From NCBI RefSeq assembly GCF_020733635.1, contig NZ_JAJFZL010000001.1, positions 3,472,001 through 3,536,000 of the forward strand: 64,000 nucleotides of DNA, given 5' to 3'. Position numbers and translations under genes: made by a program. This DNA is from Nocardia spumae. GTDB taxonomy: Bacteria > Actinomycetota > Actinomycetes > Mycobacteriales > Mycobacteriaceae. The notes under the pieces are model-generated. The model saw nothing but the letters and a program-made list of their open reading frames with translations. It had not been told where the DNA came from and made no database searches. Positions 18,126 through 27,881 of this stretch are shown in pieces. Numbering within the stretch: position 1 is the stretch's first letter; each line of letters opens with the position of its first letter.

Positions 18126-19716
18126 CGGTGCCGATATCGCCGGCGACGATGTGGTCGAGGGCTCGTTCGGCTACCGCGGCGATGGTCATCGACGGGTTGC
18201 ACGCGGCGGTACTGCCCGGGATGAGCGCTCCGTCGAGGACATAGAGCCCGCGGGTGCCGTGGACCCGGCCCTCCAGATCGCAGACCGAGCCCATCGCCGC
18301 ACCGCCGAGCGGATGCCAGGTGCTCGGCATCGCCAGATTCGTGTCGAGCACGGTGCTGCCGGGGCCCGCGATGGTGTGGACGCGCGCGGCGATGCGTTGC
18401 TGCAGTTCGGCGTCGCCGTCGGCGGGCCAGAACAGTCCGACGTCGTCGGTGGCCGAATCGTAGGCGAGGTGGCCGCGACCCTGCGTGATGCCGAAGCCGA
18501 CCAGCATCGTGGAGTGCGCGTCGAGGCCGGCCGGTGGAATCGACGCCTGGATCACCGTGTTGGCGGTCGCGGGATCGTCCCATTCCTTGCTGCCGTAGAC
18601 GACCGGGCCGCCCTGCTGGGTGCCGAAGTCGTCGGCGAGGCTGGTCCAGGTGAAGATGCGGTCGCCGTTGTTGCCCCAGTTGCTGCCCAGACCGTCCGGC
18701 AGATCCGGAATCTGCTTCTTCGCGGCGGCCCGCAGCAGCAGTTTGGTGGTGTTGATACTGCCCGCGGCCATGATCAGCGCCGTGGATGTGAGGATCAGCT
18801 GCTCGACCACCGTGCCTGTGGGGTCGAGGCGATCGACGTGGATCTGCCAGCGGCCGTCGGACGTCCGCGCGATATCGGTGACCTCGTGCAGTGTGCGCAC
18901 CGTGGCCCGCCCGGTGGCCTCGGCCTGGGCCACGTAGGTGACATCGACCGAATGCTTGCCGCCGTTGTTGACACCGAGTGCGCAATCGCCGTTGGTGTAG
19001 GACGGTTTCATCTCTCCGCGCAGCTCGCGCAGCGCGAAATTCCAGTCGATCGGCATCGGGATCTTCGACAGTGGATAGCCGGCCGCGGTCACATTGCGGG
19101 CGAAAGCCCGCGACGGCAGATAGGTGGGGCTGTCGATCAGCTCGTCGGGGGCCACGGCGGCACCGAGCATCCGGGCCACTCGCGGATAGTGGTCGCGGGC
19201 CATCGTCGAATAGTCCAGTTCGGGCGGCAGGACCGTATTGAACGCGGCCTCGGTCGGCTGCAGGGTCATCCCCTGGTAGACCAGCGATCCGCCGCCCACA
19301 CCGGCAGCGCACACCGCTGTCATGTTGTCGCCGACGACCGCCTCGAGCAGTCCGGTGTAGCGCCCGACCGATACCGGCCGGCCCAGGACCTCGGGTGCCG
19401 AGCGGTACCACAGCATCCGTTTGTCCGGGCGCGAAGGATGCGGGAAGGTGTCGGCGTTCGGGCCGGTCGGCCAGCGCATTCCGCGTTCGAGCACCAGCAC
19501 ATCGACACCGGCTCGAGCCAGGCGCAGTGCGCTGACTCCGCCGCCGAAACCGGATCCGATGATGACGACGCGATGGTCTTGCCTGGTCAGCGGGACCGAC
19601 GTCCGACGTCTCCCGGTGCTCATCCAGGGCTGGGCGCTCGCGGTGGCCGCGGTGGCCAGGGTCAGTCCGGCCGCGGTCGCGCCGACCAGGAACGAGCGTC
19701 GCTTCATCGGGGGCAT
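18118..19716 (-). CDS. secreted GMC-type cholesterol-oxidase-like enzyme
   Basis: A 532-residue flavoprotein related to secreted class I cholesterol oxidases of Streptomyces and Rhodococcus. A Tat signal (KRRSFLVGATAAG) occupies residues 4-30; the FAD loop GSGFGGG is at 54-60, GVGGGSLVYQG near 140, and the active-site His468 (WHPLGG) and Asn507 (CNPSMTI) are conserved. The residue aligned with Glu361 of the Streptomyces SA-COO enzyme, which performs the isomerisation step, is Gln390 (VIQASIPPAG). ATG 19716 was chosen over 19731 because GGAG lies five bases upstream. It probably oxidises a 3-hydroxysteroid or similar sterol outside the cell. A TetR gene is divergent. Confidence 0.85.
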   Translation of the reverse strand: MPPMKRRSFLVGATAAGLTLATAATASAQPWMSTGRRRTSVPLTRQDHRVVIIGSGFGGGVSALRLARAGVDVLVLERGMRWPTGPNADTFPHPSRPDKRMLWYRSAPEVLGRPVSVGRYTGLLEAVVGDNMTAVCAAGVGGGSLVYQGMTLQPTEAAFNTVLPPELDYSTMARDHYPRVARMLGAAVAPDELIDSPTYLPSRAFARNVTAAGYPLSKIPMPIDWNFALRELRGEMKPSYTNGDCALGVNNGGKHSVDVTYVAQAEATGRATVRTLHEVTDIARTSDGRWQIHVDRLDPTGTVVEQLILTSTALIMAAGSINTTKLLLRAAAKKQIPDLPDGLGSNWGNNGDRIFTWTSLADDFGTQQGGPVVYGSKEWDDPATANTVIQASIPPAGLDAHSTMLVGFGITQGRGHLAYDSATDDVGLFWPADGDAELQQRIAARVHTIAGPGSTVLDTNLAMPSTWHPLGGAAMGSVCDLEGRVHGTRGLYVLDGALIPGSTAACNPSMTIAAVAERALDHIVAGDIGTVI

Positions 19717-19867
19717 GCACACTCCATACAAGACCTACAGGTACGTAACCGGCGTCGAGCGGCTCGGCCTCACCGACTGCGGAAGGGGGGCGAGCTGCTC
19801 GACACCCAACCGGACACATAGCTCCGGTTGCACAGGGCAGTGTGTACGAACCGGTGCGTCACGTCAA

Positions 19868-19883
19868 CTGCAACGTGTTGCAG
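19868..19883. promoter_or_regulatory. palindrome between GMC oxidase and TetR genes
   Basis: A perfect inverted repeat CTGCAA-CGTG-TTGCAG within the 312-base divergent spacer between the oxidase and the TetR gene. Its position makes it a candidate operator controlling one or both; the rest of the spacer shows no gene. Confidence 0.45.
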
Positions 19884-20028
19884 GGGCAGGGTCCGGTGGG
19901 TGCGAAATCCGCTCGCGCCGAACGTCGCCCGAGCGTGTGGTGGGGGGCCGCCCAGGGGGCGGGGTCTCGGCCGGGCCCGCGGGTCGCGGCGGAAAGGACC
20001 GAGCCGCGGGTGCGGTAACGTCAGTGCG

Positions 20029-20601
20029 ATGACCGCGTCACCCCGGGCCAATCGAGGGCCTAAGGCCGCTGCGGAGAACCGGCGGGCTCTGGTTCGCGCC
20101 GCGCGGGACGTATTCGCCGAGAACGGCTTCGACGCGCCCCTGAGTTCCATAGCCCGCGCCGCCGGGGTCGGCCCGGGCGTGCTCTACCGGCACTTCCCGA
20201 ACCGTGAATCGATGATTCTGGCCGTCTTCGACGACAACATCGTCGCCATCGAGGAGGTCGCGAACCGGCCCGGGACGACAGCGGAGAATCTGCTCGATTT
20301 CATCGTCGACCAGATCGCGGTCTCGGCCGGATTCATCGCGACCATCGACCCGACCGGATTCGACGACCCGAGGCTGTTCGAGGTGTCGCGCCGGGTGGTC
20401 GACCTGATCGACGCCAAACTCGCCGACCAGGATCAGCGCGGGACCCTGCGCGCCGATCTGAGCGCCGACGATGTGGTGATGGCGCTGGCGATGCTGGCCA
20501 CCGTCCTGATCAAGACCCAACTACCGGCCCGCAGGGCCACGGCCCGGCGGGCCTGGGGTTTGCTCATGCGCGGACTGCGCGATCCCGCCGCGGTGCCGTG
20601 A
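20029..20601 (+). CDS. TetR-family regulator
   Basis: A 190-residue TetR protein: HTH helices AAENRRALVRAARDVFAENG and ISSIARAAG-like segment LSSIARAAGVGPGVLYRHF, then a ligand-binding part. ATG 20029 starts the recognisable domain; the frame is open further upstream but that part is Arg/Gly-rich and unlike the family. The gene is divergent from the cholesterol-oxidase-like gene and has a palindrome at 19868-19883 in between, so local regulation is plausible. The next gene is convergent 11 bases downstream. Confidence 0.85.
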   Translation: MTASPRANRGPKAAAENRRALVRAARDVFAENGFDAPLSSIARAAGVGPGVLYRHFPNRESMILAVFDDNIVAIEEVANRPGTTAENLLDFIVDQIAVSAGFIATIDPTGFDDPRLFEVSRRVVDLIDAKLADQDQRGTLRADLSADDVVMALAMLATVLIKTQLPARRATARRAWGLLMRGLRDPAAVP

Positions 20602-20612
20602 CCCGCGGATGA

Positions 20613-21053
20613 TCACGCGACCAGGTCGGTGGAGTCGAACGGTGCGAAGAACGCGGCCATTCCGCCCGCGGTGAGCAGATCGCCCAGCGCGATGAAATCG
20701 CAGGTGTCCCCGGACTTTCCGATGATCGCGCGAAGGTCGGCCGCGATATCGGCACCGGTGCGGTCCAGCGACTGCGGGCGGATCAGGGACAGGTCCCGGC
20801 CGGGAGCGCGCCGCTCGGCGTGGGTGAGCATCAGCTGCAGGCACAGCTGCTGCGCGGGTGTCGCCGGGACCGGTCGACGGCCGCGAGCGCGGTCCGATTC
20901 CAGCGCCTCGAAGGTCTGCGCCAGATAGAACAGGAATACCGGGCGGGGGCTGTGCAACAGGACGGCGCGGACTTGATCGCCGAGCTCTCGCGCCGCGGCG
21001 CACAGTGATTCGGTCAGTCGCGGATCCGGTCCGGCGATGTCGAAGTCACTCAT
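20613..21053 (-). CDS. conserved-looking hypothetical protein
   Basis: A 146-residue, largely helical protein without signal peptide or membrane segment. I do not recognise a family. Its ATGAG start sits inside the end of an SDR gene remnant (the remnant's TGA is at 21046-21048), the arrangement of a translationally coupled operon pair. It may therefore be a former partner of a now-truncated dehydrogenase. AGAGACAG lies just upstream of the ATG. Whether it is still expressed without its upstream partner is uncertain. Confidence 0.6.
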   Translation of the reverse strand: MSDFDIAGPDPRLTESLCAAARELGDQVRAVLLHSPRPVFLFYLAQTFEALESDRARGRRPVPATPAQQLCLQLMLTHAERRAPGRDLSLIRPQSLDRTGADIAADLRAIIGKSGDTCDFIALGDLLTAGGMAAFFAPFDSTDLVA

Positions 21054-21180
21054 CTGTCTCTCCCAACCACTGTGTTCGGTGCTGCGTGCTGCCTCGGTCC
21101 ACCGGGATCGCGGCGCCAGTGAGGTAGCGGGACTCGTCGGAGGCGAGCCGGCGGACGTGTCTCGGCGAGATCCCCGGCGG
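21046..21180 (-). pseudogene. C-terminal remnant of an SDR dehydrogenase
   Basis: About 45 codons read RRLASDESRYLTGAAIPVD followed by RGST and a stop. This is the standard end of a FabG-type SDR (FLASDESRYLTGAAIPVDGG). There is no start and no upstream catalytic part on either strand, so it is a truncated gene. Its stop overlaps the start of the 146-residue protein gene. Confidence 0.65.
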
Positions 21181-21277
21181 TAGCGGTGACGAATGCGACC
21201 CTGTCGGTGCGTCGGCCGGTCACGTACCCTCCTGTGACCTCGGCGGAAATGAACACGGCGAGAACGGATCTCGTCGG

Positions 21278-21640
21278 TCAGTGGGCGGTCCCTCCGGTGC
21301 TCGGGCGGTCGTAGTAGCGCAACAACACCAGAGCCAGGACGAAGGCGACCACTGCCGCGCCGGCGAACAGATGGAAGATGTTCGTATAGGCCGCGCCGTC
21401 GGGCAGTTGTGCCATCGGGCCGCTGTCGAGTTTACGGTCCTCGACGTGCCCGGGGGCGTTGATCGGCTCGGGGTGAACAACTCCCCGGCGTAGAACGCCA
21501 CCGGCAGGATCACGCCGCCGATGAGCCGGCTCAACGCCGACAGCTACCCCCAGCCCCGGGTGCTGCCGTTGCTCAGGTAGATCAGCACACCGGCGATGCC
21601 GGCGCCCAGCGGCAGGCGCGGTGTCGGGCGCGAGGTCGTC
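21278..21640 (-). pseudogene. C-terminal remnant of an MFS transporter
   Basis: Fragments of a major-facilitator permease in two frames. The first reads IAGVLIYLSNGSTRGWG, meets an in-frame TAG (21544-21546), then continues LSRLIGGVILPVAFYAGELF. A frameshift near 21465 moves the homology-like sequence to INAPGHVEDRKLDSGP and then to the last membrane helix FHLFAGAAVVAFVLALVLL before the stop at 21278. Start, N-terminal helices and a continuous frame are absent. It lies between the SDR remnant and an intact SDR gene, in a stretch that has clearly lost DNA. Confidence 0.65.
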
Positions 21641-21651
21641 GTGCGGGCGGC

Positions 21652-22572
21652 TCAGACCCGATGCGAGGCGGTGAGCTGTTCGGCGTAGTCCCACAGGTCG
21701 CGTTCCCGCACCGGGTCGTAGGAATCGCGGGAGGAGTCGGCGACCCGGTCGCGATCGATGTAGCTGCCGGTGGGCGCGGCGACCGCGCCGGTGACGACCG
21801 CGGCGAGCCGGCGTCCCGCCGTCTCGGCATCGGTGGCCAGCGGGGTGACGGTCAGCAGCGGTGCGATGCGGCGCATGGCGAATCGGGCCGCGGGCCCGGC
21901 GTTGCGGGCCAGATCGGTCCCGGGCACGAAGCCGGGATTGTAGGACAGGATGTCGACTCCGGCCGGCAGTCGGCGTGCGTACTCGTGGACCAGGTGGATC
22001 ATCGCCAGCTTGCTCGTGGAGTAGGCGATCCGGCCCGCGGAGGTGCTCGTGGGATGAGGGAAGGCGCGCGGCCGGGCCAGGACGTCGGGGGAGTGCCAGA
22101 CCGGACCGGGCACCATGCCCAGGTTGTGCCGCAGATCGCCGAAATGGGTGTCGCTGACGGTGATCACGCTGCGCGACCCGACGATGAACCGGTCGGCGAG
22201 CGTGCGCAGCAGCAGGTGGTTGGCGAGCACGTTGACGGTGAAGGTGGCCTCCAGTCCGTCGTCGGTCTCGGTGATGTCGTCGGTGTACTGGATACCGGCG
22301 TTGCCGACGAATCCGGCGAGCGGCGGCACTTCGCCCCGGTCGAGCAGGTCGTGGATGGCGCCGGCGGCCGCGCGCACGCTCGACAGTGACGACAGGTCTG
22401 CCTCGACGGCGGACGCGGCATACCCCGCGCCGGCCAGCTCCGCGCACATCCGCGCGCCCGAGGAACCGCGGGCGAGTACCAGCAGCCGGGCCTCCGGCGC
22501 GGTGCGCATGATGCACCGTGCGGCGACCCGGCCGATCCCGCGGGTCGCGCCCGTCATCACGAGGGTGTGCAT
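21652..22572 (-). CDS. SDR-family oxidoreductase (protochlorophyllide-reductase-like)
   Basis: A 306-residue SDR with TGATRGIG near the N-terminus, VGNAGIQ, the catalytic Tyr/Lys in YSTSK, and an extended insertion between the catalytic Ser region (VITVSDTHFGD) and the Tyr, as in the retinol-dehydrogenase/POR-like subgroup. The long substrate loop (residues 150-185) suggests a bulky substrate. It lies 31 bases downstream of the P450 gene on the same strand, so the two probably form an operon and could act on the same compound. The 3' side runs into the decayed MFS fragment. Confidence 0.85.
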   Translation of the reverse strand: MHTLVMTGATRGIGRVAARCIMRTAPEARLLVLARGSSGARMCAELAGAGYAASAVEADLSSLSSVRAAAGAIHDLLDRGEVPPLAGFVGNAGIQYTDDITETDDGLEATFTVNVLANHLLLRTLADRFIVGSRSVITVSDTHFGDLRHNLGMVPGPVWHSPDVLARPRAFPHPTSTSAGRIAYSTSKLAMIHLVHEYARRLPAGVDILSYNPGFVPGTDLARNAGPAARFAMRRIAPLLTVTPLATDAETAGRRLAAVVTGAVAAPTGSYIDRDRVADSSRDSYDPVRERDLWDYAEQLTASHRV

Positions 22573-22603
22573 GCCACGAAGGTAACCCCGCGGCGTCGCG
22601 GCG

Positions 22604-23890
22604 TCACGGACCCGAGGAGATGTTCAGCGGCGGGGAGGGCGGGAAGCGCACCGGCAGCGCGGACAGTGAGCGGTGGAACGGGCCCGGGCGCCAATGCAAT
22701 TCGTCCGCCGGGACGGCGAGTTCGATATCGGGCAGCGCGTCCAGCAGCTGATCGACCGCGTCCTGTGCGACCAGGTATCCGATCCGGCGGGCGGGACAGG
22801 CGTGCGGTCCGGCGCTGAAGGCGAGGTGGGAGCGATTGCCGTTGCGATCGCCCGTGCGGACCAGCGGATCGTCGTTGCAGGCGGCGATGCTGATCAGCAC
22901 CGGCTGGTGTGCAGGCAGCCAGACGTCGTCGACGAGGATCGGCTGGCGCGGATAGCTGGCGCAATAGTTGGCGAGCGGCGGGTTGTTGAACAGCACCCAA
23001 TCCAGGGCGTCGCGGGTGGCCAGACTGCCGGCGAGCAGACTTCCGGAGAACCGATCGTCGGTCGTCATCAGCAGTAGCGCGTTGGCGACCAGATGGACCT
23101 GTGGTTCGATGCCCGCGCCGTAGAGGGTGACCAGCTGGTTGATCATCTCCTCGTCGTCGAGCCCGGCGTCGTGGGCGATGAGCCGGGAGGTGATGTCGTC
23201 GCCGGGCGCGCTGCGTTTGCGGCGGGTGTGTTCCTGAAGGGCGGCGGTGAGCACCCGGTTTCCCTCTTCGGCGTCGCCGGTGGCGTCGAAGATGGCCGTC
23301 ATACCGGCGGTTACCCGCTGGCCGATATCCGGCTCGATACCGAGCATCGTGTTCAACGTGGTGAACACCAGCGGGTGGATGTACTGGGTGATCAGATCGG
23401 CCCGCCCGTCCGCCCCGAAGGAGTTGATCAGCGGAATCGCGATCCGTTCGACGACGGTGTGCAAGGTGTGCAGGTCCACCTTGTCGATGGCCTCACTGTT
23501 GGCCGCGCGGAACCGCGCGTGTTCGGCACCTGTGCTGCGCAAGGCGTTGGGCCGCCATCCCAGCATCGGCAGGATCGGGCAGTCGGCCGGTACATCGCGT
23601 TCCCAGATGCGTGGATCGGCGGGAAAGTGGTCGGGGTCGTTGAGAATTCGGATGGCGGCCTGATATCCGATCACCAAGGTGGCCGGGACGCCGGGCGCGA
23701 GTTCCACCGGGGCGAAGGACTTGTGGTGCCGGCGCATGCGGTCGTATTCGCGGTGGGGGTCGGCGGCGAACTCCTCGGTGTAGAGGCGAACCCGCCGCCC
23801 GTCGGGCGGGGCCGGCGAATTGTGAACGACCGGGCACTCATTCGGCGACAGACCCGGTGAGGGTGGCAGAGGCACAGCAGGCAACTCCAT
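22604..23890 (-). CDS. cytochrome P450, CYP157-like, without ExxR
   Basis: A 428-residue P450. The heme Cys is at 365 in FSAGPHACPAR. The I-helix segment is YGAGIEPQ (257-264), lacking the usual acid/Thr pair followed by Thr. The K-helix segment is DALDWVLFNNPP (294-305), where the universal ExxR is replaced by DALDW. The following PPLANYCASYPR and WLPAHQPVLISIAACNDDP match the CYP157 group of actinobacterial conservons, which is known to lack ExxR. The other conservon genes (sensor-like kinase, roadblock, DUF742, GTPase) are not adjacent. It is probably co-transcribed with the SDR gene downstream. A redox partner is not nearby. Monooxygenase activity should not be assumed. Confidence 0.85.
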   Translation of the reverse strand: MELPAVPLPPSPGLSPNECPVVHNSPAPPDGRRVRLYTEEFAADPHREYDRMRRHHKSFAPVELAPGVPATLVIGYQAAIRILNDPDHFPADPRIWERDVPADCPILPMLGWRPNALRSTGAEHARFRAANSEAIDKVDLHTLHTVVERIAIPLINSFGADGRADLITQYIHPLVFTTLNTMLGIEPDIGQRVTAGMTAIFDATGDAEEGNRVLTAALQEHTRRKRSAPGDDITSRLIAHDAGLDDEEMINQLVTLYGAGIEPQVHLVANALLLMTTDDRFSGSLLAGSLATRDALDWVLFNNPPLANYCASYPRQPILVDDVWLPAHQPVLISIAACNDDPLVRTGDRNGNRSHLAFSAGPHACPARRIGYLVAQDAVDQLLDALPDIELAVPADELHWRPGPFHRSLSALPVRFPPSPPLNISSGP

Positions 23891-24272
23891 GCGGATGTGG
23901 TGGTCGATGACGATGCGATGTGATCGGCGGGGTCCGGCCGGAGGTCGGCGTCGGGAATCGACGAACGCCGGTCACCGCATCGGCGCCCGCGAAAACATCG
24001 ACGCGCGAACGCCGTTCGTCGTTGCGGGATATCGACGGCTCGTGCCGGCCCCGACCGGGTGATTATCGGTTCCGGTGCCGCGCCCCCTTGTCGTATGCCG
24101 ATGGCGTCCCGCCGAGCCGTCGTTCTGGGTTACGCGCGCAGATGTTACTGACCGGCACATGTCCGCGCACGAGAAACCGGTCATCGGTTCGAATGTGTCG
24201 GCGGTCGGTCTCCGGGCCAGTGTCGCGGTACTGGCTCTGGTGGCGCGCGGCGTCCGGCCGCAGACTTGTCCT
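23891..24272. other. intergenic region, nothing recognised
   Basis: About 380 bases upstream of the P450 gene. No supported gene on either strand. An 8-bp separated inverted repeat (GACGAACG ... CGTTCGTC, about 50 bases apart) near 23960-24020 is the only structure noted. Promoters for the P450 and the following small gene presumably lie here. Confidence 0.5.
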
Positions 24273-24443
24273 ATGACGACTCTGCTGCTGATCGCGGTCG
24301 TGGCGGCGGTGGGGGCCGGCACCTACGACATCTTCGCGCCACAGGGGGATCGCGCGCAGTTCCGCAGCGCTGTGGCGCGGGCTCGTCATTCGCTGACCGA
24401 TTGGGACGCCTCGCGCGAGGGATCCCGGCGGTTGCCATGGTGA
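24273..24443 (+). CDS. small putative membrane protein
   Basis: A 56-residue open frame from ATG 24273: a hydrophobic start (MTTLLLIAVVAAVGAGTYDI) followed by a charged tail with SAVARARHSL. It could be a single-pass membrane protein or a short secreted peptide. The frame extends upstream without change, but the hydrophobic N-terminus makes this start likely. No family recognised; similar tiny proteins often go unannotated in actinobacteria. 24444-24585 contains only the likely promoter of the ABC-F gene. Confidence 0.45.
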   Translation: MTTLLLIAVVAAVGAGTYDIFAPQGDRAQFRSAVARARHSLTDWDASREGSRRLPW

Positions 24444-24585
24444 CGAATCTCGCTGTCGTGGCCGGTTGCGGGTGGTGTGCTGATTCGTCCGGGTGGGGTT
24501 ACAGCCGGTAAAATAGGTGGTTCTGGTGCGTCCGAGGGATGCACAATCGAACCGTTTGCCCCCTTTATCGTGCTAGGAGACTGTT

Positions 24586-26217
<1,632 letters not shown>

Positions 26218-26229
26218 GCGCGGCGAGTT

Positions 26230-26248
26230 CCCGGCGCGACGCGCCGGG
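26230..26248 (+). terminator. hairpin after ABC-F gene
   Basis: A perfect 9-bp stem CCCGGCGCG/CGCGCCGGG around a single A, starting 13 bases after the stop codon. The one-base centre means that the real loop would open a few pairs. No U run. Confidence 0.5.
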
Positions 26249-26356
26249 CGCGGCGAAATATCTTCGCAATCGGTGAGTTTCATCACAATGAGGCGTTGAT
26301 CACTGCCGGTCGAGTGTCTAGCCTGGAATCAGGCTGCACGGCGACCGGAGGAAGCC

Positions 26357-26599
26357 ATGAGTGACAGGCCCGCACAGGGGAAGTCGATGTTGGGTAAGGG
26401 CACGCGCGTGACGGGCAAATCGCGCGACCGGCTACAGACCCAGCTCAAGAAGCAATACGAGGCGGGCGCCAGTATCCGATCACTGGCGCGTGAGACCGGC
26501 CGTTCGTATGGGTTCATCCACAACGTTCTGGTGGAGTCGCATGTGCAGCTCCGCAGTCGTGGTGGTGCCAACCGTCGTAAGGCGATCAGTAAGGCCTGA
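26357..26599 (+). CDS. small helix-turn-helix DNA-binding protein (Rv1473A-like)
   Basis: An 80-residue basic protein. A central HTH is visible: YEAGASIRSLARETGRSYGF followed by IHNVLVESHV, which resembles resolvase/Lsr2-tail or transposase-type HTHs where a degenerate repeat binds DNA. Both termini are Lys/Arg-rich. GGAGG lies a few bases before the ATG. It follows the ABC-F gene as in M. tuberculosis (Rv1473A). It probably acts as a small transcription factor or nucleoid-associated protein; targets are unknown. A hairpin before it implies its own promoter. Confidence 0.8.
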   Translation: MSDRPAQGKSMLGKGTRVTGKSRDRLQTQLKKQYEAGASIRSLARETGRSYGFIHNVLVESHVQLRSRGGANRRKAISKA

Positions 26600-26771
26600 T
26601 CGGCCGGCCTCGGCCGAGTGATCCGCGCGCGTACCTGTTGATCGGTCCGCGCGGGGATTCGCTCGTCCGCGCCCGGCCGGACGACGGAGAACCGGCGGCG
26701 CCGGCCGGATGCGGAATTCTTCGCGAGCACGCGGTAATCCGTTGTGACCGTAAGGTTTCCGTGTCGACCGC

Positions 26772-27275
26772 TCATGCCCGGTTCGCGTTGCGTTCGGCCC
26801 ACCACGCCGGTGCGTCGACGAAGTGGTTGTCGAACTCCTCCTGGGTGGCGGCGAGTTCGGCGAGCGTCGCCTCACCCGCGGCGACCCGCTCGAGGAGGCG
26901 GAAGTAGCCGAATCGCTCCACCGCGGGAGTCAAAGCGATGAGGATGCGGGCCGGCGAGCCGGGGGCGGCGCCGAACGCGTGCGGCATGAAGCGCGGGACG
27001 GTGATCGCACCGCCCGCGCCGACGGTGACGATCTCGTCGCCCGCCAGGACCTGCAATTCACCGTCGGCGACGTAGAAGAGTTCGTCCGAGAGCGTGTGGT
27101 AGTGCGGGGTCGCGCCGTCGGCGCCCGCTGTCATGGTCACCTCCAGGGTGCTGACACTGCCGCCGGTGCGACTCGAGTCCAGGAGCAGCCGCATCGTCAC
27201 CGCGTCGGTCGCGCGGACCTCGGCCTCGGCGGGCTGGACGACGGCGGCGGGGATGCGGGGGGTGGTGGTGGACAT
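26772..27275 (-). CDS. cupin-domain protein
   Basis: A 167-residue single-domain cupin. Motif 1 is HYHTLSDELFYVADGE with two His and a Glu as metal ligands, motif 2 is PRFMPHAFG with the remaining His. Such proteins can be dioxygenases, isomerases or metal-binding sensors. It is divergent from a MarR-family gene with a 65-base spacer that holds an inverted repeat, so it is probably regulated by that MarR protein. The last 40 residues are helical and charged. Its reaction is not known. Confidence 0.83.
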   Translation of the reverse strand: MSTTTPRIPAAVVQPAEAEVRATDAVTMRLLLDSSRTGGSVSTLEVTMTAGADGATPHYHTLSDELFYVADGELQVLAGDEIVTVGAGGAITVPRFMPHAFGAAPGSPARILIALTPAVERFGYFRLLERVAAGEATLAELAATQEEFDNHFVDAPAWWAERNANRA

Positions 27276-27304
27276 CGGAACCTCCGGTGTAGTTCGGCGC
27301 TTGA

Positions 27305-27322
27305 TAATTCGCTACCGAACTA
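27305..27322. promoter_or_regulatory. inverted repeat between cupin and MarR genes
   Basis: TAATTCG-CTAC-CGAACTA, arms matching at 6 of 7 positions, in the short AT-rich divergent spacer. It has the size of a MarR-dimer operator and overlaps the expected promoter of the cupin gene. Confidence 0.5.
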
Positions 27323-27346
27323 TATCCCATCGAATAGAGTGTGTCC

Positions 27347-27862
27347 ATGGCCGGACAGCAGACCGATGCGGTGGACGCGATCGTGGAACAGTGGCGGCGG
27401 GAACGACCCGACCTGGATCTGGCGGCGATGGCGATCATCGGCCGCCTCGGCCGGATGCAGGTGCTCGCCGAACGTGAGATCGAGGCCGTTTTCACCGCGC
27501 ACGGTCTGCACCGCGGGGAGTTCGATGTGCTTGCGGCACTGCGGCGTTCGGGAGAGCCCTTCGAACTCACGCCATCGGTGCTGGCCGACACCCTCATGCT
27601 CTCGCGGGCAGGGATGACCGGCCGGCTGGACCGCCTGGAATCGGCCGGGCTGGTGCGGCGCATCGCCGATCCGGCGGACCGGCGCGCGGTCCGGGTCGCG
27701 CTCACCCCGGCCGGTCGGGAGCGGGTGGACGAGGTGGTCACCGCGCATACCGAGAACGAGACCCGGCTGCTGTCGGCACTGACGGAACACGACCGTGGCG
27801 AACTCGATCGGATCGCCCGCACCCTGCTCGTCGCGCTCGAACACGACGGGGCCGGGCGATGA
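27347..27862 (+). CDS. MarR-family transcriptional regulator
   Basis: A 171-residue MarR protein. The winged HTH is visible: LHRGEFDVLAALRRSG, then LTPSVLADTLMLSRAGMTGR, LDRLESAGLVRR and the wing DPADRRAVRVALT. ATG 27347 is used; GTG 27341 two codons earlier is equally possible, and no ribosome site is clear, so translation may be leaderless. It is divergent from the cupin gene and probably represses it through the inverted repeat at 27305-27322. The ligand is likely a small aromatic or phenolic compound, as for many relatives, but this is a guess. Confidence 0.87.
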   Translation: MAGQQTDAVDAIVEQWRRERPDLDLAAMAIIGRLGRMQVLAEREIEAVFTAHGLHRGEFDVLAALRRSGEPFELTPSVLADTLMLSRAGMTGRLDRLESAGLVRRIADPADRRAVRVALTPAGRERVDEVVTAHTENETRLLSALTEHDRGELDRIARTLLVALEHDGAGR

Positions 27863-27881
27863 CCCGTCCCGATTCCGGTGA

